Source of the DNA: Nitrospirillum sp034653355
GTDB taxonomy: Bacteria > Pseudomonadota > Alphaproteobacteria > Azospirillales > Azospirillaceae
Assembly (NCBI RefSeq): GCF_034653355.1
Contig: NZ_JAYEER010000004.1
Span: forward strand, 868,001 to 932,000
Direction: 5' to 3'
Length of the DNA: 64,000 nt
Part shown: positions 37,086-48,663 of the stretch, one piece after another
How positions within the stretch are numbered: position 1 is the stretch's first letter
Layout of the letters: each line of letters opens with the position of its first letter
The notes under the pieces: generated by a model
Databases searched by the model: none
Told to the model about the DNA's origin: nothing
The model's input: the letters and a program-made list of their open reading frames with translations, nothing else
Position numbers and translations under genes: made by a program

Positions 37086-37607
37086 ATGGCGGGGCGTTTC
37101 GGAAGCATCGGGCTCATCGCCTTGCTGGCCTGTCTGGCGCTGGGGGCCATCGGTCGCGCCGCGGCGCCCACGACCATCGCCATCACCGACTTCGGCTTTG
37201 TCGACACCTCGGACGAGGCGGGCGATCAGCGGGCGGCGCATGCGACACGCCTGACGGACCTGACCCAGGGCCTGAAGGCCGACCTGGGCGAGGGCGGCCA
37301 TTATCGCGTGCTGTCCCTGGCCTGCGGCGGGGCGGGCAGCGGGGTGGATTGCCGGGCCGCCGACCCGGCCGCCCTGGCGGAGGAGGCCCGCCGGGCCGGT
37401 GCCCGCCTGCTGGTACTGGGGGATGTGCACAAGACCAGCACCCTGCTGCTCAGCACCAAGGTCCAGGTCCTGGATGTCCAGACCAACAGGCTGGTGCTGG
37501 ACCGCTTCCTGTCCTTTCGCGGCGACAATGACGAGGCCTGGCGGCGCATGACGCGGTTCATCGCCCGCGAGCTGGACGGTTTGGCGCTGGACGGTACCCC
37601 GCCCTGA
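37086..37607 (+). CDS. DUF2380-family exported protein
   Basis: This protein of about 173 residues has a signal peptide (GLIALLACLALGAIGRAAA). The mature part matches the secreted family DUF2380: IAITDFGFVDTSDE at the N-terminus, then GARLLVLGDVHKTSTLLLSTKVQVLDVQTNRLVLDRFLSFRGDNDEAW. The family is of unknown function; the fold resembles domains that act as periplasmic adaptor or lipoprotein-like components. ATG at 37086 has GGAGG upstream. It is convergent with the next gene, with a gap of five bases. Confidence 0.72.
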   Translation: MAGRFGSIGLIALLACLALGAIGRAAAPTTIAITDFGFVDTSDEAGDQRAAHATRLTDLTQGLKADLGEGGHYRVLSLACGGAGSGVDCRAADPAALAEEARRAGARLLVLGDVHKTSTLLLSTKVQVLDVQTNRLVLDRFLSFRGDNDEAWRRMTRFIARELDGLALDGTPP

Positions 37608-37612
37608 ACCTC

Positions 37613-38119
37613 TTATGGGGACGCCACCTGGCCCAGCATGGTGCGCACCACCAGGCGGTGAAAGGGCATGATCAGGGTGAGGTAGGCGCGGCCCAGCCAA
37701 TTGTGGGTGCGCACCACCGTGGTGGCGGTGACCTGGCAGCCGCCGGAATCCCGCCGCACATCGACCACGGCGCGGAAATCCAGGTGCTTGTCCGCCATGC
37801 CCAGCACCACCCGATCCGGCCCGCTGCTGAGGATGGGGAAAATACCGATATGGCCGGCGCGCGAAGCCTCCGCCGCAGCCGGCGGCCGGGGCGCCTTCAG
37901 GCCCAGGGGCGCCACGATGGCGTTGCGCACGGCCATCAGCCGCCGCACCCAGGCGGGGGAGGTGCCCATCATGCGCCGCGCCGCGGCCACGGCGTCCAGG
38001 GCGAGGGCATCGGCGGCGGCCCCGGCGGACGGCAGCGTCAGGCGAAAGGCGTCGGCGAACTGGGCGCCGGGCAACAGGGTCCAGGTGTCGGCCCCGGGGG
38101 TGACTTCGTGCACGGTCAT
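37613..38119 (-). CDS. DUF2867-family protein
   Basis: This soluble protein of 168 residues matches DUF2867: DAFRLTLP near the start, SPAWVRRLMAVRNAIVAPLGL in the middle, GIFPILSSGPDRVVLGMADKHLDFRAVVDV, and a final TTVVRTHNWLGRAYLTLIMPFHRLVVRTML. In other bacteria the domain occurs alone or fused to SDR-like oxidoreductases. Its ligand is unknown. It is divergent from the Ala-rich gene at 38269, sharing a 149-base control region. Confidence 0.72.
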   Translation of the reverse strand: MTVHEVTPGADTWTLLPGAQFADAFRLTLPSAGAAADALALDAVAAARRMMGTSPAWVRRLMAVRNAIVAPLGLKAPRPPAAAEASRAGHIGIFPILSSGPDRVVLGMADKHLDFRAVVDVRRDSGGCQVTATTVVRTHNWLGRAYLTLIMPFHRLVVRTMLGQVASP

Positions 38120-38268
38120 GGCGGGGCTTCCTCGCGATCCGTCCGCATTTTACCCACTCCACCCCCAAAGGTGTAACGCCGCTTAATTGCAGAACTGAGA
38201 TCAAAAGCGTATCATCCGCACCGATCGCATGAATGCGAAGATCATGGACCCAAAACGGGGGGCGGATG

Positions 38269-39300
38269 ATGGTTTCGACCACCGGCGCGTACGGCTATTC
38301 CCAGGCGCAGAGCCTGGCTTCCTCGGCGGCGCAGCAGACGTCGCTGTTCGGTGGCGCGTCCACCGCCAACGCCCCCAAAACCACCGCCGAAAAGGTCGCC
38401 GCCGCCCTGCAGAAGGGTGACACCGCTGGGGCCATCGGCGCCTTCGTCGATGAAAAGACCCTGAAGAAGCTGACCAAGCTGCAGGCCGACGCCACCCAAC
38501 TGGACAAGCAGATCAAGCAGAAGTCGGCCGACAACGACAAGAAGGCCGCCCAGGACAAGGTCGATAACGCCAAGCGCCAGCTGAAGGCCTTGCGCATGCG
38601 CGCCCAGCTGGCCGCCGCCATGGGCGACAAGCAGGCCGCCGCCCGCATCGCGCGCGAGGCGGCGGACGTGGCCAAGTCCCTGGGCTCCGCCGCCCAGGAA
38701 TACGCCGGCGCCGTGAAGAATGGCGCCTCGGTCGGCGGCACCGGCGGCGATTCTTCCGTCTCCGGCGGCGCCTCGGGTACCGGCGGGACGGCCACCGGCG
38801 GCGCCACCACCGACATCGCCGGCGTGGGCAGCGACGCCGCCCAAATCCAGGCCACCGCCGCCGGCACCGGTCAGGCCCCGACCACTTTCACCCAGGCCGC
38901 CTCGGCGCAAGCCGCCACCGCAGCCGGCGCCGACGCCACCTTGCAGACGGGCGACGCCCAGGCTGCGGCCAATGATGGCAAGACCGGCAAGGCCGGCATC
39001 ATTCAGGTGCCCGACAGCGAGAAGGACACGGCGGCCCGCAAGGAACGCATGGATTTCATGGGCAACGTCCGCACCCTGATGGACCAGGCGCGCAGCGTCT
39101 ACGCCCAGGCCAAGCACATCCTGGAGCGCAAGCGCAAGCCCGGCGATCCCCAGGACTCCGACCACAGCGGCCAGGACATCGCCGACGCCGCCAAGCAGGT
39201 GGACGCCGCCGACCAGGACCTGGCCGCGAGCACCACCCCCGCCGCGCCCACGGCGCCCACCGTCATCGCCACGCCGAACAACACGTTGCTGCTGGTTTGA
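38269..39300 (+). CDS. Ala/Gly-rich helical hypothetical protein
   Basis: I do not recognise this 343-residue protein. Residues about 30-150 form a charged, probably coiled-coil helix (LTKLQADATQLDKQIKQKSADNDKKAAQDKVDN). About 150-240 is Gly/Ala/Thr-rich low complexity. The C-terminal part is helical again (RKERMDFMGNVRTLMDQARSVYAQAKHILERKRK). No signal peptide or membrane segment is visible. Start at ATG 38269 (or 38266) follows a GGGGGG tract. It may be a structural or secreted repeat-poor protein; no function can be given. It precedes alaS by about 200 bases. Confidence 0.55.
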   Translation: MVSTTGAYGYSQAQSLASSAAQQTSLFGGASTANAPKTTAEKVAAALQKGDTAGAIGAFVDEKTLKKLTKLQADATQLDKQIKQKSADNDKKAAQDKVDNAKRQLKALRMRAQLAAAMGDKQAAARIAREAADVAKSLGSAAQEYAGAVKNGASVGGTGGDSSVSGGASGTGGTATGGATTDIAGVGSDAAQIQATAAGTGQAPTTFTQAASAQAATAAGADATLQTGDAQAAANDGKTGKAGIIQVPDSEKDTAARKERMDFMGNVRTLMDQARSVYAQAKHILERKRKPGDPQDSDHSGQDIADAAKQVDAADQDLAASTTPAAPTAPTVIATPNNTLLLV

Positions 39301-39502
39301 CGGAACGGTCCGCGCCCGCCGACCGCGCAGTCGGCGAGGCGTATCGCCCCCGGTCCGGAATGGACAGGCGGTGAAAAGCCACGTGTCCAGGGCATTTCAT
39401 CGCCCCCATCCCATGGACAGCCCCCGCATCCGCACGCTACAAACCCTGTCCCGGTGTTTCACGCCCCGGGGTGTTCCTTCGCATGCTTAAGGCTGTTGCC
39501 CG

Positions 39503-42160
<2,658 letters not shown>

Positions 42161-42173
42161 CAAATCAATGACA

Positions 42174-42198
42174 CGCCCGCGCAAAATTTGCGCGGGCG
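42174..42198 (+). terminator. Palindrome after alaS
   Basis: A perfect 12-bp inverted repeat (left arm CGCCCGCGCAAA) with a single central base lies 13 bases after the alaS stop. It has no clean T run, so it is a probable terminator or 3'-end stabiliser. Confidence 0.65.
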
Positions 42199-42229
42199 CT
42201 CAATTTCCTCAAATAATTGAGGTTCCGAA

Positions 42230-42574
42230 ATGCGCTCTGTGGGTTCGTTTGCCGGATTTCTTGCTGTTGTGGCAACGATGGTGAGCCCCATGGCCTTGGC
42301 GAGCAGTACTACAGCCGGAACAGTGGCTCAAATAATTTCTCAGAACTCCGGTCAGACTTTCTTCCTTCAAAGCGGCAGCCGGTCGGGGGTGAGGCCGACG
42401 TGTGCGTCCCAAGATCGCTGGGTTTTAGATAATTCAACGCCAAAAGGCCAGTCAATGCTATCGACGCTGCTTCTTGCCTATTCCATGGGGAAAAAGGTGG
42501 CGATCGCCGGCACTGGTGCATGTGCTGATTGGGGTGATACCGAAAGTGTTTTTTCCGTAATGGTTGTGGATTAA
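42230..42574 (+). CDS. Small secreted protein with two cysteines, unknown
   Basis: This 114-residue protein has a signal peptide (MRSVGSFAGFLAVVATMVSPMALA). The short mature domain has the pattern TVAQIISQNSGQTFFLQSG, PTCASQDRWVLD, MLSTLLLAYSMGKKVAIAGTGACADWGDTESVFSV. The two Cys probably form a disulfide. It resembles a group of short exported proteobacterial proteins of unknown role. The base composition is visibly more AT-rich than the flanking alaS and moxR genes, which suggests insertion. ATG at 42230 has GAGG upstream. Confidence 0.6.
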   Translation: MRSVGSFAGFLAVVATMVSPMALASSTTAGTVAQIISQNSGQTFFLQSGSRSGVRPTCASQDRWVLDNSTPKGQSMLSTLLLAYSMGKKVAIAGTGACADWGDTESVFSVMVVD

Positions 42575-42630
42575 ATCTTATTTGCCCCCCGAGTCCTTCA
42601 CAAGAGCCTGTGTGAAACCCACAAAGGAAG

Positions 42631-43482
42631 ATGGATATGCGCTTCCAAGGGACGGAAAACTACGTCGCCACCGATGACCTGCGGGTCGCCGTCAACGCCG
42701 CCGTCACCTTGCAGCGCCCCCTGCTGGTGAAGGGGGAGCCGGGCACGGGCAAGACCGTACTGGCGCAGGAAGTGGCGAACGCCCTGGGCCGGCCGCTGCT
42801 GCAATGGCATGTGAAGTCCACCACCAAGGCGCAGCAGGGCCTGTACGAATACGACGCCGTCAGCCGCCTGCGTGACGGCCAACTGGGCGACGCCCGCGTC
42901 AACGACATTGCCAACTACATCCGCAAGGGCAAGCTGTGGGAGGCGTTCGAGGCCGACGTGGCCCCCGTGCTGTTGATCGATGAGATCGACAAGGCGGACA
43001 TCGAGTTCCCCAACGACCTGCTGCAGGAACTCGACCGCATGGAATTCTTCGTCTACGAGACGGGGCAGACCATCAAGGCGCGGCAGCGGCCGGTGGTCAT
43101 CATCACCTCAAACAACGAGAAGGAACTGCCGGACGCCTTCCTGCGCCGCTGTTTCTTCCACTACATCCGCTTCCCCGATGCGGAAACCATGGCCCGCATC
43201 GTCGATGTGCATTTCCCCAAGCTGAAGCAAGACCTGCTGCGCGACGCCCTGACCCTGTTCTATGAGGTCCGCGAGGTGCCGGGCCTGAAGAAGAAGCCCT
43301 CCACCTCCGAACTGCTGGACTGGATCAAGCTGCTGATGATCGAGGACATCGACCCGGCGGTGCTGCGCCAGCGCGACGTGAAAAAATCCATCCCACCCCT
43401 GCACGGCGCCCTGCTGAAGAACGAGCAGGACGTGCACCTGTTCGAGCGCCTGGCGTTTATGGCGCGGCGGGAACGGGATTGA
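42631..43482 (+). CDS. MoxR-family AAA+ ATPase
   Basis: MoxR ATPases act as metal-insertion or folding chaperones with a VWA-domain partner. The 283-residue protein has Walker A GEPGTGKT (35-42), Walker B VLLIDEIDKAD, sensor 1 IITSNNEKELPDAFLRRCFFHYIRFP, and a C-terminal helical lid. The partner VWA (CoxE-like) gene is usually next to it but here lies at 51758, about 8 kb away. Its stop is 30 bases before the low-GC membrane gene. Confidence 0.85.
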   Translation: MDMRFQGTENYVATDDLRVAVNAAVTLQRPLLVKGEPGTGKTVLAQEVANALGRPLLQWHVKSTTKAQQGLYEYDAVSRLRDGQLGDARVNDIANYIRKGKLWEAFEADVAPVLLIDEIDKADIEFPNDLLQELDRMEFFVYETGQTIKARQRPVVIITSNNEKELPDAFLRRCFFHYIRFPDAETMARIVDVHFPKLKQDLLRDALTLFYEVREVPGLKKKPSTSELLDWIKLLMIEDIDPAVLRQRDVKKSIPPLHGALLKNEQDVHLFERLAFMARRERD

Positions 43483-43512
43483 GGGTAGATCAAACAGGAC
43501 TGCGGGGGGATT

Positions 43513-44292
43513 ATGGGTGACGATGTGCGTGAGGCGGGGGCTGATCTGAGGAAAATGATGGGGCTGCCGGATCAGTATGATCCATTTAGTGAGGCCAGTT
43601 TCATTGAACGTGTTTCCGCCAAGGTCATGCTTCAGTTGCTTATTATTTTCCTGTTTTCCGTCATAATTATTTCTTCTATCTTCCAAAAATATACCATGGA
43701 GCATATTGTTCCTTCGATTAAATCTTCTCAAGATTTGATTGACGTCCCGGTTAGTGTAATTGTTTCCGCTATAGTTATTTCAGGGGCCCTCGCTTGTATT
43801 GGGGTAATTTGTGGTCGTGCCGCTCTTGGTTTAATGGCTGGCGGGCTGATTGTTCGGCTCGACAGATCATTGTCCCTTCTTGTAAAGAGGGGGCCTATTG
43901 GGGATAAATATATAGATTTCAAGATATTTATTGAGGCCATTTCGCTTGATGGTGACGTTCTTGTTACTGAAAATTTGAGCAAATCCGAGTTCGCGCATTA
44001 TTGCTTTAAAAGGAAAACGCCGACTGTGCGATTTCCTCTGAACATCAATTTGGAGAGATGTCTGCCAGACAATGAGAATCGTCTGTTGAAGATCACTGTT
44101 CTCTATGTCCATGAGTGGACTGGAATAAGGGTTGCCCAGTTCAGGTATCTGGATCGGGCCATGCTGGTCCGGGCATTGAGCCAAAATGACCAAGACACCG
44201 GCAAGTCACCTGCACGGGAAATCTTGGCGATGGGTCTGCAAACGGAGCATCTGCATTTAAGGCGAACCTCCCCAGCCCAGGCTGGGGGGTGA
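43513..44292 (+). CDS. Two-helix membrane protein, low GC, unknown
   Basis: I do not recognise this 259-residue protein. It has two strongly hydrophobic segments (residues about 37-60 and 79-105), an amphipathic N-terminus, and a soluble C-terminal half. The DNA is strongly AT-rich for this genome (many ATT, AAT and TTT codons), unlike both neighbours, which suggests recent acquisition. The last codons (RTSPAQAGG) and the stop lie within a GC-rich hairpin at 44270-44287, so the native C-terminus may have been altered. ATG at 43513 follows GGGGGG. Confidence 0.55.
   Translation: MGDDVREAGADLRKMMGLPDQYDPFSEASFIERVSAKVMLQLLIIFLFSVIIISSIFQKYTMEHIVPSIKSSQDLIDVPVSVIVSAIVISGALACIGVICGRAALGLMAGGLIVRLDRSLSLLVKRGPIGDKYIDFKIFIEAISLDGDVLVTENLSKSEFAHYCFKRKTPTVRFPLNINLERCLPDNENRLLKITVLYVHEWTGIRVAQFRYLDRAMLVRALSQNDQDTGKSPAREILAMGLQTEHLHLRRTSPAQAGG
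44270..44287. repeat. Hairpin-forming repeat at the end of the low-GC gene
   Basis: CCCCAGCC-CA-GGCTGGGG is a perfect 8-bp inverted repeat. The stop codon of the gene at 43513 falls just after it. The change from AT-rich to GC-rich DNA occurs at this point. Confidence 0.5.
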
Positions 44293-44405
44293 AGAAGGGA
44301 AGGCCAGGAGGGCAAGGCCCTAGGGCCCCGTTGTTGTCGCTCCTCTCGCAGCTTTTGTGTGCACTGCAACATTCATCACAGCGCATCGCGGCGCGTATGC
44401 GCTAA

Positions 44406-44427
44406 CACTGTTGACATCTCAACAGTG
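44406..44427. promoter_or_regulatory. Perfect inverted repeat, operator-like
   Basis: CACTGTTGA-CATC-TCAACAGTG is a 9-bp perfect inverted repeat with a 4-base centre, 17 bases before the start at 44445. It includes TTGACA. It could be an operator or an RNA hairpin near the ribosome site. Confidence 0.55.
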
Positions 44428-44444
44428 GGCGAAGGGTTGCGATC

Positions 44445-44966
44445 ATGGGTGCCGGTGTCGTGCGGCGGTGGATGGTGGCTTTGGTGCTGGGCGGGCTGGC
44501 GGTGGCGCCCCAGGTGGCACAGGCCGGGGCCGGCCTGGGGCTGGAAATGGTGTGCGCCGATGCCGTGAACGCCGCCCCCACAGCCGCCTGTGTGGCGGGG
44601 TATCGGGCGCTGTGGTCGGCTAGGCCGGCTGAACCGGTCGCGGCCAGCCCCGCGTCGGCCGTCGCCCGTCAGACGGCCTGGGGGCCGCCGGCTGTCGGCG
44701 GCCTGGATCATGAACGGCGGGAACTGGGGCTCTATACCCGCTACGCTGGCGCCCTGCTGGCCGGTGTGCCCACCGAATTGGCGATGCGCGGGGGTGAAGT
44801 ACGGACCGCCGCCGTGACGCGGCTGGTGATCATTGGCCAGAGCCTTGCGGCCAGCGCCTACCGCCCCGTCGCAGCCCTGCGCCGCGCCGATCGCGATCCG
44901 TCGCAGACGGCCACCGCGCGCATCGCCCGCCTGCTGCGTCCCGAGGCGGACATGCAAAGTCCCTGA
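44445..44966 (+). CDS. Secreted protein of unknown function
   Basis: This 173-residue protein has a signal peptide (RRWMVALVLGGLAVAPQVAQAG) and an Ala-rich mature part. Two Cys near the start (MVCADAVNAAPTAACVAGY) may form a disulfide. No domain is recognised. The start has GAAGGG eight bases upstream. Directly upstream lies a perfect inverted repeat that may control it. GC content returns to the genomic level here. Confidence 0.5.
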   Translation: MGAGVVRRWMVALVLGGLAVAPQVAQAGAGLGLEMVCADAVNAAPTAACVAGYRALWSARPAEPVAASPASAVARQTAWGPPAVGGLDHERRELGLYTRYAGALLAGVPTELAMRGGEVRTAAVTRLVIIGQSLAASAYRPVAALRRADRDPSQTATARIARLLRPEADMQSP

Positions 44967-45342
44967 CGTCTACCGCCGCTTGATCCCCGGACGTGCCGGC
45001 CGCATGCACGGCGCGGAAGCCCGTCAGACATGCCGCCGGCTTGGCGGATGTCCATGGGGTTTGCGACAATTTTATTTTGTATGCAATATATTTATTGCTG
45101 GCGATGCTTGCGCGGCATTGGCGCATTGCAACCGATTTCATCGTTGTTATTCCCCAAACTAAAATAAATCACCTGGATATTTTTGGCTGATGCCAAATGT
45201 TCTTGCCAATATTTGCCCACTGGCTTTGCATTATATACTTATGGATATAGTAAATTTACTTTGACCCAAGGAACGCATTAGCGCTTTCTTAACGCCCAGG
45301 AGGCCATTCTCAGCCCCCATGGATTAACTCCCCAGGCTAGAG
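44967..45342. other. AT-rich intergenic region before chemoreceptor genes
   Basis: The 376 bases are AT-rich from about 45060 to 45260. A perfect palindrome TTTGGC-TGAT-GCCAAA lies at 45182-45197. No gene, tRNA or sigma-54 element was found. A promoter for the chemoreceptor is likely here. Confidence 0.4.
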
Positions 45343-47034
45343 ATGATGAACCTCCTATCCAGCATGAAGGTCGGGCGGAAGCTGGCCGCCTCCTTCACGA
45401 TCATCGTCGCCGTCACCTTGATCGCTTCCGGCCTTAATTACCGGGCGCTGTCCACCATACGCGAGACGACGCGGTGGACGGACCACACCTACAAGGTGCT
45501 GGAACGGCTTGGCCATGCCATGGCCGCCATGGTGGATCGTGAATTGGGTCTGCGCGGCTATCTGATCGGCGCCGACGCCAAGTTCCTGGAGCCGTACCAG
45601 AAGGGTCAGGTGGCGTTCGAGGCGGCGTTTGCGGAGGTCAAATCGCTGACCGCGGACAACCCCGCGCAACAGGCGCGCCTGGATGAGATGCGGCGGTTGG
45701 AGCAGTCCTGGATACAGGAGGTGGCCGATAGGGAAATCGGCCTGATGGCCAAGCCGGAAACCATGGAACAGGCGCGCAAGCTGGCGGCCAGCGGCATCGG
45801 CAAGGTGCACATGGACCCCATCCGCGCCAAGGTGGCGGAGATCGACAAGGCGGAGCGGGACCTACTGGCGCAGCGGGCCCTGGTCCAGGCTGACGCGCTC
45901 GCCACGGCCATGACGGTGGCGCTGGCCAGCAGCGGCCTGTCCATCCTTCTCGCCGTCATCATGGCCTGGGGCCTGACCCGGTCGGTGGCGGCTCCCATCG
46001 TCGGCATGACCGCCGTGATGCAGCGGCTGGCGGACGGCGACACCCAGGTGGAGATCCCGGCCCGCGACCGCGAGGACGAGGTCGGGGGCATGGCCCAGGC
46101 CGTCGCGGTCTTCAAGGACAACATGCTGGAGGCGGAGCGGCTGCGCTCGGAGCAGGAGGCGCTGAAGCGACGCGCTGAGAAGGAGCGCCGGCAGGCGATG
46201 CTGGACTTGGCCGGCGCATTCGAGAACAGGGTGGGCGGCATCGTCAACGGCGTGACGGCGCAGGCCACGGAACTGCTGGCCACCGCGCAGACCTTGAATT
46301 CCTCATCCGGCCATGTGGCGCGTGAGGCGGGGACCGTTGCCGCCGCCTCCATGCAGGCCACGCAGAATGTGCAGACGGTGGCGGCGGCGACAGAAGAACT
46401 GTCCGCCTCCATACAGGAAATCACCCTGCAGATCTCGCGGTCCAGCCAGATGATTTCGAGCGCCGTTGGCCAGGCGGGGCGGACCAATGAGGAGGTGCAG
46501 GGCCTGATGCAGTCGGCCCATCGCATCGGTGAGGTGGTGACCCTGATCAACGACATCGCCAGCCGTACCAACCTGCTGGCCCTGAACGCCACCATCGAGG
46601 CGGCCCGCGCGGGCGATGCCGGCAAGGGCTTCGCCATCGTCGCGTCGGAGGTCAAGTCCCTGGCCACCCAGACGGCCCAGGCCACGGAGGAAATCCGGGC
46701 GCAGATCGCCGGCATGCAGGCGGCGACGGAAACCTCGGCCAAGTCCATCCAGGGCATCGTCGAGATCATCAACCAGGTCGACCAGGCCGCCACCACCATC
46801 GCCTCGGCGGTGGAGGAACAGGCGGCCACCACCAATGAGATCACGCGCAACGTCCAGCAGGCGGCCCAGGGGACCAGCGATGTCAGCCAGACCATTTCGC
46901 GCGTCAGCGACGCGGCGCAAGAGACCGGGGGTGCGGCCGGAGAGGTGCACACGGCGGCCAACGATCTCAGCAAGAACGGCGAACTGTTGAAGCAGCAGGT
47001 CGACACCTTCCTGCGGGAGATTCGCGCCGCGTGA
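45343..47034 (+). CDS. Methyl-accepting chemotaxis protein with CHASE3-like sensor
   Basis: This 563-residue transmembrane chemoreceptor has a first helix (about residues 12-32), a periplasmic CHASE3-like four-helix region, a second helix (about 190-212), a HAMP domain (MTAVMQRLADGDTQVEIPARDREDEVGGMAQAVAVFKDNM) and a cytoplasmic signalling domain. The receptor tip has the conserved RTNLLALNATIEAARAGDAGKGFAIVASEVKSLA. The ligand is unknown. It precedes a PAS-type chemoreceptor by 132 bases. Start at ATG 45343. Confidence 0.9.
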   Translation: MMNLLSSMKVGRKLAASFTIIVAVTLIASGLNYRALSTIRETTRWTDHTYKVLERLGHAMAAMVDRELGLRGYLIGADAKFLEPYQKGQVAFEAAFAEVKSLTADNPAQQARLDEMRRLEQSWIQEVADREIGLMAKPETMEQARKLAASGIGKVHMDPIRAKVAEIDKAERDLLAQRALVQADALATAMTVALASSGLSILLAVIMAWGLTRSVAAPIVGMTAVMQRLADGDTQVEIPARDREDEVGGMAQAVAVFKDNMLEAERLRSEQEALKRRAEKERRQAMLDLAGAFENRVGGIVNGVTAQATELLATAQTLNSSSGHVAREAGTVAAASMQATQNVQTVAAATEELSASIQEITLQISRSSQMISSAVGQAGRTNEEVQGLMQSAHRIGEVVTLINDIASRTNLLALNATIEAARAGDAGKGFAIVASEVKSLATQTAQATEEIRAQIAGMQAATETSAKSIQGIVEIINQVDQAATTIASAVEEQAATTNEITRNVQQAAQGTSDVSQTISRVSDAAQETGGAAGEVHTAANDLSKNGELLKQQVDTFLREIRAA

Positions 47035-47166
47035 GGCGGGGAATGACTTGAACGAGAGCCTGGAGGGCGCGTTCCGATTGAGCGCGGCCCGCCTGTGCAA
47101 GGGCAACTGCGATGCCGGACTTCGTTGATCGGATAGGGCATCGCAACAGGAAAGCAGGGAAAAGAG

Positions 47167-48645
47167 ATGTTCGGATTTTCAAAAAACAACGACGCCATCA
47201 ACCGTAAGATTTCGGCGCTCGGCGCGCTGCGCGCCAAGGTGATGGTGGCGGACGAGGATCTCAATATCGTCTACGTGAACCCATCCGTGGTCGCCCTGCT
47301 GCGGGACGTGGAGCAGGACCTGCGCAAGGAATTGCCGCGTCTGAACGTGGACCGACTCGTCGGCAGCAACATCGATATCTTCCATAAGAATCCGGCGCAT
47401 CAACGGGGTATGCTGGCCAAGCTGGCCAAGCCGCACGCCGCCACCATCAAGGTCGCCAGCCACCAGTTCGACCTGCTGGTCACGCCGCTGAACGAGAATG
47501 GCCGCCGCATCGGCTTCGTGGTCGAATGGGCGGACGCGAAGGAGCGGCTGGAGAACCTGGATTACGCCGGGCAGATCGCCGCCATCCGGCGGTCGCAGGC
47601 GGTCATCGAATTCACGACCGACGGCATCATCACCAAGGCCAACGACAATTTCCTGACCGTCATGGGCTATCGCCTGGATGAGGTCGTGGGAAAGCACCAT
47701 CAGATGTTCGTCGACCCCGACTATGGCGCCACGGCGGAGTACCGCCAGTTCTGGGAAGCCTTGAAACGGGGCGAGTTCAAGGCCGCCCAGTTCAAGCGCA
47801 TCGCCAAGTCGGGCAAGGCCGTCTGGATCGAGGGCGCCTACAATCCGATCTTCGATGAAAAGGGGCAGGTGACCAAGGTCGTGAAGTTCGCCGTGGACGT
47901 GACGGCCCAGGTCAACCTTCTGAACAACTTGAAGGTCCTGATCGACCAGAACTTCGGTGAGGTCGAACACGCGATAGAACAGTCGACGCGCGAGGCCTCG
48001 TCGGCCGGTGTGGCGGCGGGCACCACGGCGAGCAGCGTGCAGATGGTGGCGGCCAGCGCCGAGGAACTGGCGGCCTCCATCGCCGAGATTTCGCAGAGCA
48101 TGTCGCGCGCCCGCGCCGCGACCGACAGTGCTTTCGACCGCACCATCCAGGTGGGGGAAAGCACCGACCGGCTGGCGGCGGCGGCCCAGGCCATGAACGG
48201 CATCGTCGGCCTGATCAACAATATCGCCGGCCAGATCAACCTGCTGGCATTGAACGCCACCATCGAGGCGGCCCGCGCCGGCGAGGCGGGCAAGGGCTTC
48301 GCCGTCGTGGCCAGCGAGGTCAAGAACCTGGCCAACCAGTCGGCCAAGGCCACCGAGCAGATTTCGGGTGAAATCGAGGGGATACAGTCCACCTCCGCCG
48401 AGGTCGCCGGCGCCCTGAACGCCATCCGCGACGCCGTCTCCACCGTGCGCGAGCATGTGTCCGGGACGGCCGCCGCCGTGGAGGAGCAGAGCGCCGTCAC
48501 CCGCAGCATGTCCACCAACATGCACAGCGCCTCCAGCGCCGTCTCCACGGTGACGACCAACGTCACGGCCATTTCCGCCGCCATCAGCCAAGTGGCGGCC
48601 GCCGTGGACAAGACCAAGGAGGCCGCCCAGGTGCTCGTGCGCTGA
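47167..48645 (+). CDS. PAS-domain cytoplasmic chemoreceptor
   Basis: This 492-residue protein has no transmembrane segment. Two PAS domains occur at about residues 20-120 and 135-245; the second has the Aer/MCP-type GYRLDEVVGKHHQMFVDPDY and VWIEGAYNPIFDEKG, often redox- or haem/flavin-linked. The methyl-accepting signalling domain has NLLALNATIEAARAGEAGKGFAVVASEVKNLA. It likely senses an internal energy or redox state. The start has an AGGGAAAAGAG site. The next gene is convergent. Confidence 0.9.
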   Translation: MFGFSKNNDAINRKISALGALRAKVMVADEDLNIVYVNPSVVALLRDVEQDLRKELPRLNVDRLVGSNIDIFHKNPAHQRGMLAKLAKPHAATIKVASHQFDLLVTPLNENGRRIGFVVEWADAKERLENLDYAGQIAAIRRSQAVIEFTTDGIITKANDNFLTVMGYRLDEVVGKHHQMFVDPDYGATAEYRQFWEALKRGEFKAAQFKRIAKSGKAVWIEGAYNPIFDEKGQVTKVVKFAVDVTAQVNLLNNLKVLIDQNFGEVEHAIEQSTREASSAGVAAGTTASSVQMVAASAEELAASIAEISQSMSRARAATDSAFDRTIQVGESTDRLAAAAQAMNGIVGLINNIAGQINLLALNATIEAARAGEAGKGFAVVASEVKNLANQSAKATEQISGEIEGIQSTSAEVAGALNAIRDAVSTVREHVSGTAAAVEEQSAVTRSMSTNMHSASSAVSTVTTNVTAISAAISQVAAAVDKTKEAAQVLVR

Positions 48646-48663
48646 AACCGGGAGGGGGCGGCG

